This document shows, piece after piece, positions 36,900-44,474 of a DNA stretch of 64,000 nt. Position 1 is the stretch's first letter; each line of letters begins with the position of its first letter. Location: the NCBI GenBank assembly GCA_947258975.1, contig CAMYKK010000003.1, positions 254,633 to 318,632 on the forward strand. Direction: 5' to 3'. The position numbers and the translations under genes were made by a program. Under the pieces are notes generated by a model. That model made no database searches. It was not told the origin of the DNA and saw only the letters and a program-made list of their open reading frames with translations. The stretch comes from an uncultured Gammaproteobacteria bacterium (GTDB taxonomy: Bacteria; Pseudomonadota; Gammaproteobacteria; Arenicellales; JAANXG01).

Positions 36900-37946
36900 A
36901 TGTCAAACTTGGCCGGATCTGCGGCGTTGCGCGTATCGATCCTTTTTTTGGTCACGCTGCTTTGCGGCTTGGTACCGGTACCCGCATCCGCCAAGGTTAT
37001 CGTCAAGTTGGGGACGATCGCTCCGGAAGGCTCCGCATGGCACGATGCGCTGTTGCGCGTCCGGCAGCAGTGGCATGATGCGTCTGATGGTGGGGTTGAG
37101 TTGCGGATATATGCCGGAGGCGTGCTCGGTGGTGAGACCGAGATGGTGCGCAAGATGCAGCGGCGCGGCCTGGATGCGATTGCCATTTCTGGTGCCGGCC
37201 TGCCGCAGATTGACAGTAGCATCGACTGTCTGAATATGCCCTTGCTGTTCGCGTCATATGAGGAACTCGACTTCGTGCGATCCGCAATTCAAGCCGATCT
37301 AGAAAAGCAACTCATGGCCAGGAGTGTAAAAATTCTCAACTGGGCCGAGGCTGGTTGGGTGTATTTCTTTGCTAAGCAACCGGTGCGAACGCCGGATGAT
37401 CTCAGGAAGCTACGGCTGTGGACCGCGGCCGGTTATTCCGAAACAGAGCGGCTATTCAAATCTTTTGGATTTCGCGTGATACCTCTCGACGAAACAGACA
37501 TGCTGACTGCATTGCGGACCGGACTGATTGAAGCCATCGATGTACCGCCGTTGTTCGCATTATTGGATCGCAGTTATCAGGCCGCTAATTTCATGACTGA
37601 TCTGCGCTGGGCTCCCTTGAACGCGGCTACGGTTATTCATCTCGAGGCTTGGGAACGGATCGCTGAAAAGTTCCGTCCGCCGTTGGCTGCCGCGGTGCGG
37701 AGCGTTGGGAAACGGCTGCGTGATCAGACGCGGAAATCAGAGCGGGACGCGATCCGTGAAATGCAGGCTCGCGGACTGGAGATCGTCAAGCTGGACAACG
37801 CCGCCATCGCGCAGTGGCAGGCCGTTGTCAATGAGGCGTACCCCCAAATGCAGTGCGCTAAACGACATCCAGCATTGTTCGAAAAGATCATGCGCCTGCA
37901 CGAGCAGTTTAAAAGTTCGAGCCAGAACCCGCAAAAGAATCAATAA
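36900..37946 (+). CDS. TRAP transporter solute-binding protein (DctP/TatP type)
   Basis: About 348 residues from the ATG at 36900; ATGs upstream (36867) overlap the TatT gene and are possible. A signal peptide (LFLVTLLCGLVPVPASA) precedes the DctP fold: VKLGTIAPEGSAWHD, AGGVLGGETEMVRKMQRRGLDA and LRTGLIEAIDVPP. A conserved Arg for carboxylate binding is expected in the region VRTPDDLRKLRLWTAAG. With TatT next door it forms the periplasmic part of a TPAT transporter. Ligand unknown. Confidence 0.92.
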   Translation: MSNLAGSAALRVSILFLVTLLCGLVPVPASAKVIVKLGTIAPEGSAWHDALLRVRQQWHDASDGGVELRIYAGGVLGGETEMVRKMQRRGLDAIAISGAGLPQIDSSIDCLNMPLLFASYEELDFVRSAIQADLEKQLMARSVKILNWAEAGWVYFFAKQPVRTPDDLRKLRLWTAAGYSETERLFKSFGFRVIPLDETDMLTALRTGLIEAIDVPPLFALLDRSYQAANFMTDLRWAPLNAATVIHLEAWERIAEKFRPPLAAAVRSVGKRLRDQTRKSERDAIREMQARGLEIVKLDNAAIAQWQAVVNEAYPQMQCAKRHPALFEKIMRLHEQFKSSSQNPQKNQ

Positions 37947-38002
37947 CAGGCAGGGCACAACCGGAACGGAGCCAATCAAGGACAACGAGCCCGGCGAGTT
38001 TT

Positions 38003-39814
38003 ATGGGAATACCTCAACTAACGACGGCGCTGCACCGATCGGAAGATATCGTATCGGTGAGTGTGTTGACGTGCATGACACTGCTGCCGCTTGCTGAATT
38101 CGGCACCCGGGAAGTTTTTGGTGCCGGCATTCCGGGTTCCGTTTCGCTGGTACAGCACTTGACACTATGGGTCACCGTTCTCGGCGCTGCATTGGCGGCG
38201 CGATCAGATCGTATGCTCGCATTGTCCACTGGCGAGTTTCTACCGCAGCCATGGCGGGGGCGTGCGCGGCTGCTGACCTCTGCCCTTGGGGTTGGCGTCA
38301 CCGGTTGTCTTTTATTGGCAAGCATTCAGCTGGTTGGGGTCGATTACGAGTATGGCAGTATAGTGTCCTGGGGAATACCGGTGTGGATGTTTTCTTCGAT
38401 TATGCCGCTGGGTTTCGCCTTGATTGCCAGCCGTTTGATTTGGCATGCGGCGTCGGATTTGCGCGGCCGTATACTCGCCGCCCTTGGTTTGGTTATCCCG
38501 CTGGCACTCGGGGCGCTATTCGATACGCCCGGACACGCGATGATGTGGGGTGTGGGATTGGTGCTATTGCTCGGAATGGCGTTGGGCATGCCGATCTACG
38601 CAGTCATTGGTGGTGCGGCGTTGCTGTTCTTCTGGCAGGAAGGCACGCCAATTTCGGCGGTTCCCGGTGAGACCTATCGCTTGAGCACGGAGGCAATGTT
38701 GCCGGCCATACCGCTGTTCACGGTGGCCGGTTATGTGCTGGCTGAGGGTGGGGCCAGTAAACGGCTACTGCGTTTTTTTTCAGCGCTGGTCGGATGGATG
38801 CCCGGTGGTCTCGCGATCGTTACCACGCTGGTGTTGGCGTTCTTCACACCGCTGACCGGCGCGTCGGGTATCACGATTCTCGCGATGGGGGGTGTGCTAC
38901 TGCCGATGCTGTTAAAAGCACGTTACAAAGAGCAAGAATCGATCGGACTGGTCACGGTGTCTGGTTCTATTGGCGTTCTGTTACCGCCCAGTCTACCGGT
39001 GATCTTGTACGCCTATTACGCAGAACTTGATTTGGAACGATTATTTGTCGGCGGATTGCTGCCGGGCATGCTGCTCATTCTGGTGGTCGCTGGTTGGGGC
39101 GCCTGGTGCGGATGGAGGGGAGGTGCGACGCGGACACCGTTTCGCGCACGCGAGCTGTATGTTGCATTACGGGAAGCGAAATGGGAGATCATATTGCCGT
39201 TCGTGATCCTCGTCGGTATCTTCGGAGGATTTGCGACCCTGGTGGAGGCGGCTGCATTGACTGTGTTCTACGCGGTTTTCATTGTATGCATCGTCCACCG
39301 GGAGGTCAGCATCACGCGGGATCTCGCCCGCGTGATGGTGGAAAGCGCGACGATGGTCGGTGGTTTCATGATCATCCTGGGTGTTGCGCTGGGTTTTACC
39401 AACTATCTTGTCATTGCCCAGATACCCATGCATGCCCTGGATTGGGTACAACAATTCATTCAGTCGCCCTATTTATTCTTGTTAGTGGTGAATGCTGTAT
39501 TGATCATCGCCGGCGCTTTCATGGATATCTATTCGGCGATTATCGTCATTGTTCCTCTGATCGCCCCGATGGCGGCCGCGTATGCGGTGGACCCCGTGCA
39601 TCTGGGGGTGATTTTCCTGGCCAACCTGCAGTTGGGATACCTGACGCCACCGGTGGGTTTGAATCTGTTTCTTTCTGCCTACCGTTTCAAGAGGCCGCTG
39701 GCGCGCATATACCGTTCCACGTTTCCATATCTGGTCATTCTGCTGATGACAGCGCTGCTGATCACCTATGTGCCGGCGCTCACCCTGTGGTTGCCGGCTT
39801 TGCTATTGGATTAA
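38003..39814 (+). CDS. TRAP transporter fused small-large permease (DctQ-DctM)
   Basis: 603 residues. The first 170 or so contain four hydrophobic helices of DctQ type (SVLTCMTLLPLAEFGTREVFG near the start). The rest is the 12-helix DctM ion-coupled permease with GMPIYAVIGGAALLFFW, FTPLTGASGITILAMGG, VTVSGSIGVLLPPSLP and LQLGYLTPPVGLNLFL. Uptake is driven by a sodium or proton gradient. It completes a three-gene TatT-TatP-QM operon. Confidence 0.92.
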   Translation: MGIPQLTTALHRSEDIVSVSVLTCMTLLPLAEFGTREVFGAGIPGSVSLVQHLTLWVTVLGAALAARSDRMLALSTGEFLPQPWRGRARLLTSALGVGVTGCLLLASIQLVGVDYEYGSIVSWGIPVWMFSSIMPLGFALIASRLIWHAASDLRGRILAALGLVIPLALGALFDTPGHAMMWGVGLVLLLGMALGMPIYAVIGGAALLFFWQEGTPISAVPGETYRLSTEAMLPAIPLFTVAGYVLAEGGASKRLLRFFSALVGWMPGGLAIVTTLVLAFFTPLTGASGITILAMGGVLLPMLLKARYKEQESIGLVTVSGSIGVLLPPSLPVILYAYYAELDLERLFVGGLLPGMLLILVVAGWGAWCGWRGGATRTPFRARELYVALREAKWEIILPFVILVGIFGGFATLVEAAALTVFYAVFIVCIVHREVSITRDLARVMVESATMVGGFMIILGVALGFTNYLVIAQIPMHALDWVQQFIQSPYLFLLVVNAVLIIAGAFMDIYSAIIVIVPLIAPMAAAYAVDPVHLGVIFLANLQLGYLTPPVGLNLFLSAYRFKRPLARIYRSTFPYLVILLMTALLITYVPALTLWLPALLLD

Positions 39815-39959
39815 CCCGCATATTGCACCGAGGATCCCGGATGATGGCAAAGGGACTTGCTGCTGCGCGTAGTCGCAGGGTCGGGCGGTTCGGCACCGTG
39901 ACATCCGCTATCGCAAACGGTCAATCCAGCGCCGGTATTCTCGTTCCGGGATCGGTGGG

Positions 39960-40385
39960 TTAGTCGCGGAGAGTCTTCAGATAATCGATGAGCTCGGTGC
40001 GTTGTTCCGTGTCCGCTATGCCGATCAGGGTCTTTGTAGTGCCCGGGAGAAATTTGTCCGGGTCGGTCAAGTACTCGCCTAAGTCTGTTTCGGTCCACAC
40101 ACCTTCCGCCTGGGCGAGCGCCGTTGAATAACCGTACCAGTCAAATCTGGCTTTATCGGCGTCGACAATTCCCCACAGTGTTGGTGCTACGCGAAGGGGT
40201 CCATCTTTTTCCAGGCTGTGACAGACGACGCAACCGCTTGCTGGACTGTCGTATCCCTGGGGCTGGACCGCATACCGGTATTCGCCCTCGACGCGTACGC
40301 TGCGCGGCTGGGTCTCCGTTGAGCAACTCCATAATGGGCCCAACATCACAGGCAATGCCATGGCCATGAGTGTTTTCGTGTTCAT
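39960..40385 (-). CDS. Lipoprotein c-type cytochrome lacking methionine ligand
   Basis: 141 residues. A lipoprotein signal ends at GPLWSC. The heme-binding motif is CVVCH (about residue 52-56). The C-terminal half, GYSTALAQAEGVWTETDLGEYLTDP, resembles small class I (mitochondrial-like) cytochromes c, but the usual axial-ligand loop PGTKM reads PGTTK, and the mature protein contains no methionine. Heme iron must therefore be five-coordinate or bound by Lys or another residue. A good gggag site precedes the ATG. It lies at the far end of the hydrogenase operon, so a role as electron acceptor is tempting but unproven. Confidence 0.85.
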   Translation of the reverse strand: MNTKTLMAMALPVMLGPLWSCSTETQPRSVRVEGEYRYAVQPQGYDSPASGCVVCHSLEKDGPLRVAPTLWGIVDADKARFDWYGYSTALAQAEGVWTETDLGEYLTDPDKFLPGTTKTLIGIADTEQRTELIDYLKTLRD

Positions 40386-40444
40386 GAATCTAACTCCCGC
40401 GCATCCATATTTGATAACTCACAATAATTCATTCTGCAACATCG

Positions 40445-40484
40445 GCGGCTGGATGCCTGTGCCGAGTTGGTCGAATCCAGCCGC
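40445..40484. other. 10-bp inverted repeat between HupE-like and cytochrome genes
   Basis: Arms gcggctggat (40445-40454) and atccagccgc (40475-40484) pair perfectly around a 20-base loop. No T-run follows on the minus strand. It could be a weak terminator or an mRNA-processing structure separating the hydrogenase operon from the cytochrome gene. Confidence 0.45.
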
Positions 40485-40520
40485 TGAGGGCCAACTACCT
40501 CGAAGCGCTCCGGTGTCTCC

Positions 40521-40772
40521 TCAACGCCGGCGTCCCGCGAACCAATCGCGATACGTGGTACCGCGGGTTGATCGACCGCGCCAACACCGAAGCAAGACCG
40601 CCATCACCAGACCTGCGGCGATCACCGGGAGCAAATGATGCATACCCGGCAAAAACTGCGCGGAAGCGGCGACCAGTCCACCACTCAGCCCATGCCCGGG
40701 GTGCGCGAACGCTGTTGTGCTCAGTGCTGAGATGAGCAAGCCGATGCTGATGAATTGATTAAGCCGTTTCAT
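40521..40772 (-). CDS. Truncated HupE/UreJ-like membrane protein
   Basis: 83 residues. A signal peptide (cleaved after AFA) is followed by HPGHGLSGGL, the hallmark opening of mature HupE/UreJ, then FLPGMHHLLPVIAAGLVM, which corresponds to the HupE segment HPxxGxDHLLAM but with the Asp replaced by His. Full HupE has about 190-200 residues and six or more helices; here the protein ends after one span and a basic tail. aaggag precedes the ATG, so it appears expressed. HupE takes up nickel for hydrogenase, and this short form may bind metal or be a decayed remnant. Confidence 0.7.
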   Translation of the reverse strand: MKRLNQFISIGLLISALSTTAFAHPGHGLSGGLVAASAQFLPGMHHLLPVIAAGLVMAVLLRCWRGRSTRGTTYRDWFAGRRR

Positions 40773-40829
40773 TGTTGACTCCTTCGCGCCTATCTATCAG
40801 TTGATACTGTTGCAGTGCCTCAAAACCCT

Positions 40830-41645
40830 TCATGCGGTGTGGTCGTCCGCCGCTATGCGCGCCGCCCGCGCGGTGTCGAGTCCTGAGCTTAGCCAGGCCC
40901 ACCACGCGTCGCAGCCTTCGCCGCTGAGGGCGGAGAGCTGTAAGATCTCGATGTTTGGATTTACCCGTCGCGCGTAATCGACACAGCGGCTAGTGTCAAA
41001 GCTCACATGGGGCAGCAGATCGATTTTGTTGATCAACATCAAATCAGACACCGCAAACATGTCTGGATACTTGAGAGGTTTGTCTTCACCTTCGGTGACT
41101 GATATCACCACGACCTTACGGGTCTCGCCCAGGTCAAACGCAGCGGGACAAACCAGGTTACCCACGTTCTCAATAAACAGCACGCTGTTATGCTCGATGG
41201 GGAGTTGCTCCAGGGCGTGGCCGATCATGTGTGCATCGAGATGGCAGCCCTTTCCGGTATTGATCTGGACACCAGGGACCCCGGCGGACCGTATGCGCTC
41301 GGCGTCCTGGCTGGTCTGCTGGTCGCCCTCGACGACGGCGATGGAGTAATGAGTTTTTTGCGCGCCCACGGTATTCACCAACAGCGTCGTTTTCCCGGAA
41401 CCCGGGCTCGACATAAGGTTGACGACGAATATACCGCGCTGTGCGAAAAAGCGGCGATTCGTGTTGGCATAATTGTTGTTCTTGCTCAACAGGTCCTGTT
41501 CAACCTGCAATAAACGTGTCTCGGTGTCGTGGGCGTGAACCTGATGGCCCTCATGATGGTGGGGATGATGAACATGGGGGTGCTGGGGCTGATCGGCGCT
41601 GGTGATCTTGACTTCGTCGGTGCCGCATCCACAGGTAGTACACAT
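40830..41645 (-). CDS. hypB: Hydrogenase nickel-insertion GTPase HypB
   Basis: 271 residues. It delivers nickel to the hydrogenase large subunit together with HypA. The N-terminus has the CxxCGC nickel site ([10 protein letters not shown]) and a His-rich stretch ([13 protein letters not shown]) for nickel storage. The G-domain follows: [14 protein letters not shown] (P-loop), [13 protein letters not shown] and NKIDLLPH (base recognition). Metal-site residues between P-loop and switch regions include [12 protein letters not shown]. Its ATG overlaps the stop of hypA by one base (TAATG). Confidence 0.96.
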   Translation of the reverse strand: MCTTCGCGTDEVKITSADQPQHPHVHHPHHHEGHQVHAHDTETRLLQVEQDLLSKNNNYANTNRRFFAQRGIFVVNLMSSPGSGKTTLLVNTVGAQKTHYSIAVVEGDQQTSQDAERIRSAGVPGVQINTGKGCHLDAHMIGHALEQLPIEHNSVLFIENVGNLVCPAAFDLGETRKVVVISVTEGEDKPLKYPDMFAVSDLMLINKIDLLPHVSFDTSRCVDYARRVNPNIEILQLSALSGEGCDAWWAWLSSGLDTARAARIAADDHTA

Positions 41646-41986
41646 TACGCCACCTCCAGCTCTTTGATCTTCATTTCATTTCCGGTTCGCGTCTGCATTT
41701 GGTGTCCGCAGCAGCCCGGGCAGGGGTCACCGTGCCGCTCGATGTCAACGATCCGCGAACAGGTCCAGCACCAAGCATGACCGGGAACCCTGATGATATC
41801 CAGCGCTGCCCCCTCGGCAACGGTGCCCCGGGTAACGCTATCGAAACAGAATCCAAGCGCCTCGGGCTCGACGCACGACAGCGCACCGATTTCAAGTCGT
41901 ACAACTTTGACGCTTTGAAAACCATCGGCGACCGCATGCTCCTGAATAATCTCCAACATGCTCTGACTGAGACTCATCTCATGCAC
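41645..41986 (-). CDS. hypA: Hydrogenase nickel-insertion protein HypA
   Basis: 113 residues when started at the GTG at 41986, which gives the N-terminus M-H-E-M with the essential nickel ligand His2; a longer frame exists but would bury that motif. The zinc site is formed by CWTCSR and CPGCCG. It hands nickel to HypB/HybC. The gene starts two bases after the hupK stop, with ggag placed inside hupK, which supports translational coupling in the hyb operon. Confidence 0.95.
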   Translation of the reverse strand: MHEMSLSQSMLEIIQEHAVADGFQSVKVVRLEIGALSCVEPEALGFCFDSVTRGTVAEGAALDIIRVPGHAWCWTCSRIVDIERHGDPCPGCCGHQMQTRTGNEMKIKELEVA

Positions 41987-41988
41987 CG

Positions 41989-43185
41989 TTAGTGCTCCAC
42001 GATGTCCAGCTCGTATCCGACGCATGGGTCCAGGGCGTTGATCAGTAACCCGGTGTTTTTGTCCAGCGTCTCACCCGCTTGTGCCTCCACACCCTGCAAT
42101 CCCTGTATCAACGGACCCCGGGGATGAAAATTCCATTCCGTGGGTGCGAGGATCCGGTAGCGATTGACCACATTGTCTACGATCTCCACCCAGTGCACCA
42201 GCGCGCCCCTAGCAGTTTCAATCATGCTGATGCCTTGACCGCTGCTGTTATTGGCTGTAATACCCATATCATCGGACAGCTCTTCTACGTGGAGCCGCAT
42301 CTTGGAGATCAGTTCCTTGGCCTCAACGAGCCTTGCCGCCAGACGTGTGAGCAGACCATTCCCATGTCTATTCCGCAATGCACTGATCAGTGGGTGGTCC
42401 ACCAGGCGCGACAGTGCCCCGGTTTCCAACACGTTGCCGTAGTAATGTGGTTGCGCGCAAAAAGACCAATCAACATCGTTGGCCAATTGTTGCGCAAAGA
42501 AACCGGTGTCCGGCATCGTTGGTAATAGATCTACTGGGCTGTGGCCGAATGCCGCGAGCCCTTGGTCGCGCACGTAAGTCAAAGCCGAAGGCCCCGGGCG
42601 ATGCTGCCGGCCGAGCCAACGCTCAAAGGATCCGAGGTCACCTAATTTCGGCACCAGGTCGCCGAAAAGAATCCATGCCGTCTGTTGCGCCACTGTATCG
42701 ATGGTCTTGGTGAGCGCGATTGGATCCGGGATCAGATGACTACCGCCGATTCGGTTCCATGGAGTAGCGGTGAACATAGATGTCTCGAGGCTGCGCAGCA
42801 GCCGCCTAAGATCGCGTATGCCGGTCACATCCGGTTGTATGGCCAGGCAGGTCGGCCAATCTACGGTGATGCGCCAGACGGTCTGCTCCAGGGCCTCTGC
42901 GGCCACCAGCAGCAGGCGCGCCGCGGTTTGCGGTGCGGCAAGTGAGATCCCCAATGCGTGTTCCACCGCTGCCAAGCCGGCCGCTGTCTGAGCGGTACCA
43001 CACAGGCCGAATATTCGAGGCAACAGATTCAGGGCATCTGCGGGAGACCGGCCCTCGAGCAGGGCACCGCTGTTTACTGGACGCCGTGAATGGACTTGAA
43101 TACTGCTCACCAAGCCGGCATTGATCTCGACTTGGACACGCAGGCTGCCTTCAATGCCACCGGTTGTGCCACGGCTGCCGCTCAT
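41989..43185 (-). CDS. hupK: HupK, non-catalytic homologue of the hydrogenase large subunit
   Basis: 398 residues related to the [NiFe] large subunit but with a broken metal site. The N-terminal motif reads RIFGLCGTAQ where the enzyme has RICGVCTTVH, and the C-terminal motif reads DPCVGYELD where the enzyme has DPCLACAIH. Two of four cysteines remain, in a pattern that suits a scaffold rather than catalysis. HupK is known as an assembly factor in oxygen-tolerant hydrogenase maturation, probably for the Fe(CN)2CO unit. It ends two bases before hypA and abuts hybE upstream. Confidence 0.9.
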   Translation of the reverse strand: MSGSRGTTGGIEGSLRVQVEINAGLVSSIQVHSRRPVNSGALLEGRSPADALNLLPRIFGLCGTAQTAAGLAAVEHALGISLAAPQTAARLLLVAAEALEQTVWRITVDWPTCLAIQPDVTGIRDLRRLLRSLETSMFTATPWNRIGGSHLIPDPIALTKTIDTVAQQTAWILFGDLVPKLGDLGSFERWLGRQHRPGPSALTYVRDQGLAAFGHSPVDLLPTMPDTGFFAQQLANDVDWSFCAQPHYYGNVLETGALSRLVDHPLISALRNRHGNGLLTRLAARLVEAKELISKMRLHVEELSDDMGITANNSSGQGISMIETARGALVHWVEIVDNVVNRYRILAPTEWNFHPRGPLIQGLQGVEAQAGETLDKNTGLLINALDPCVGYELDIVEH

Positions 43186-43686
43186 CTAGCTGTTCACTTG
43201 GCCCCGCAAAAAAGCACGTCGGCTGTGATTCGCCGGAGCCCGATGCTGGTTAACACCTTCGGTAACCGGCGCGGGCGGCGTCAGCAACGAGGTTAAGCGT
43301 CGTCTGGCCTCGATTCTTGCGAGTTCCTGGGTGTTGAATGCGAACATTGGTGAGTGTAATGACAAGCTCTTGTATAATCCCACTACGTCATCACCACCGA
43401 ACATGAACTGCCATGTTCCCGCGGGTAGCGTTTCATCGGTGGGTGATGCGACTAACGAATAGTCCATCGTCGCTTTGTCTTGTGGCAGCAGGATGACGTT
43501 CATGAACCACGGTGTGACCAAAACGCCAAGATATTCCTCACCATAGTCTTGAAAACCAATTGCCTCCACCTGCAGGCTTTCATTGTATACGGGCAGGCCC
43601 CGCATATTGAGCTCTCCAATTTTTTCAAAACGCTCAACCATCTCAACCACACGAGGGTCTAGGTTGGATTGTTCTTGGTCGATCAT
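43186..43686 (-). CDS. hybE: Hydrogenase assembly chaperone HybE/HupJ
   Basis: About 166 residues from the ATG at 43686, just after the hypC stop and nine bases beyond a gagg site; five residues longer is possible. The family features are LPVYNESLQVEAIGFQ, YLGVLVTPWFMNVILLP and AGTWQFMFGGDDVVG. HybE binds the small-subunit Tat signal and helps proofreading before export with the large subunit. The C-terminal tail beyond residue 140 is longer and more basic than in E. coli HybE. Confidence 0.92.
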   Translation of the reverse strand: MIDQEQSNLDPRVVEMVERFEKIGELNMRGLPVYNESLQVEAIGFQDYGEEYLGVLVTPWFMNVILLPQDKATMDYSLVASPTDETLPAGTWQFMFGGDDVVGLYKSLSLHSPMFAFNTQELARIEARRRLTSLLTPPAPVTEGVNQHRAPANHSRRAFLRGQVNS

Positions 43687-43687
43687 G

Positions 43688-43951
43688 TCACGCTGCCTCA
43701 TGGTCTGATTTGGGTTTGGTATTGCCAGCCAGTTGTTCGGCGAGTTCGTCGAAAAGTAACAACGCCTCCCGCGCTGCGTGCGAATCCATCTTCGCGACTA
43801 TATGGCTGCGGGCGCGCAGTACCACATAGTCTCCCACTGTCAAAGGTTCGGTCATCAATCCGGTGTTTACTTCGAGGCGCTCCCCGTAACGCTCGACGAT
43901 CACCTTATCGTCTTTGATTTCCACGACCTTGGATGGAATCGCCAGGCACAT
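43688..43951 (-). CDS. hypC: HypC/HybG/HupF-type hydrogenase chaperone
   Basis: 87 residues starting MCLAIPSKVVEI, with the conserved Cys2 that coordinates the iron-ligand complex during Fe(CN)2CO assembly. It continues with VGDYVVLRARSHIVAKMD. The window encodes a second, different HypC with hypFDE on the other strand; this copy, placed with the structural genes, is likely the HybG/HupF paralogue that is dedicated to the large subunit here. It is four bases downstream of hybD. Confidence 0.94.
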   Translation of the reverse strand: MCLAIPSKVVEIKDDKVIVERYGERLEVNTGLMTEPLTVGDYVVLRARSHIVAKMDSHAAREALLLFDELAEQLAGNTKPKSDHEAA

Positions 43952-43954
43952 TAC

Positions 43955-44455
43955 TCAGGCGACCTCCGTGGCCGCTAATGATTGTTGTCCGACGTCAATC
44001 CCCAGTGCCGCCAACTCATCGATGATCATCGTCTGCGCGTGTACCACTGCGCCGGTGGCCGTGGCTGAAAGTTCAGTTCCTATATTCAGATCTTCGGGTA
44101 CGATGCCAACGATGCTGACGACCGGAGGGAGTTCGTCCAACAGCTTCAATGTGGCGAGTACGTCGGATAATCCCACTTGATGGGGTGAAAGCTTGGTCTG
44201 GAAAAAAGCGGGTACGTCATCTCCGGTGATGCGAATGACGGCGCCAGGCGGAGCGTCCGCCTGGATTGCGTCGCACACGATCAGATGGTCGCGACCGGAG
44301 ATGGTGTACAGGAGATCCATGCCTGAGGTTCCGCCATCGAGCAACTCAACCTCCTTGGGTAGGGTGCAATGCTTGGCGATTGACTCAATGACGCGAACGC
44401 CAACGCCTTCATCGCGAAGCAAGATATTTCCGATGCCCAGTACCAAGAGGTTCAT
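43955..44455 (-). CDS. hybD: Hydrogenase maturation endopeptidase HybD/HupD
   Basis: 166 residues from the ATG at 44455; the longer frame to 44710 has no homology in its first 85 residues. Nickel-dependent protease that trims the large-subunit tail after nickel insertion. Motifs: VLGIGNILLRDEGVGV (with the metal Glu16), LLDGGTSGMDLL (Asp) and LSPHQVGLSDVL (His). It follows hybC by 19 bases. Its target in this window is the 15-residue tail after DPCLACAIH in HybC. Confidence 0.95.
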   Translation of the reverse strand: MNLLVLGIGNILLRDEGVGVRVIESIAKHCTLPKEVELLDGGTSGMDLLYTISGRDHLIVCDAIQADAPPGAVIRITGDDVPAFFQTKLSPHQVGLSDVLATLKLLDELPPVVSIVGIVPEDLNIGTELSATATGAVVHAQTMIIDELAALGIDVGQQSLAATEVA

Positions 44456-44474
44456 GCGCCCGTCCCCGCTGTGA

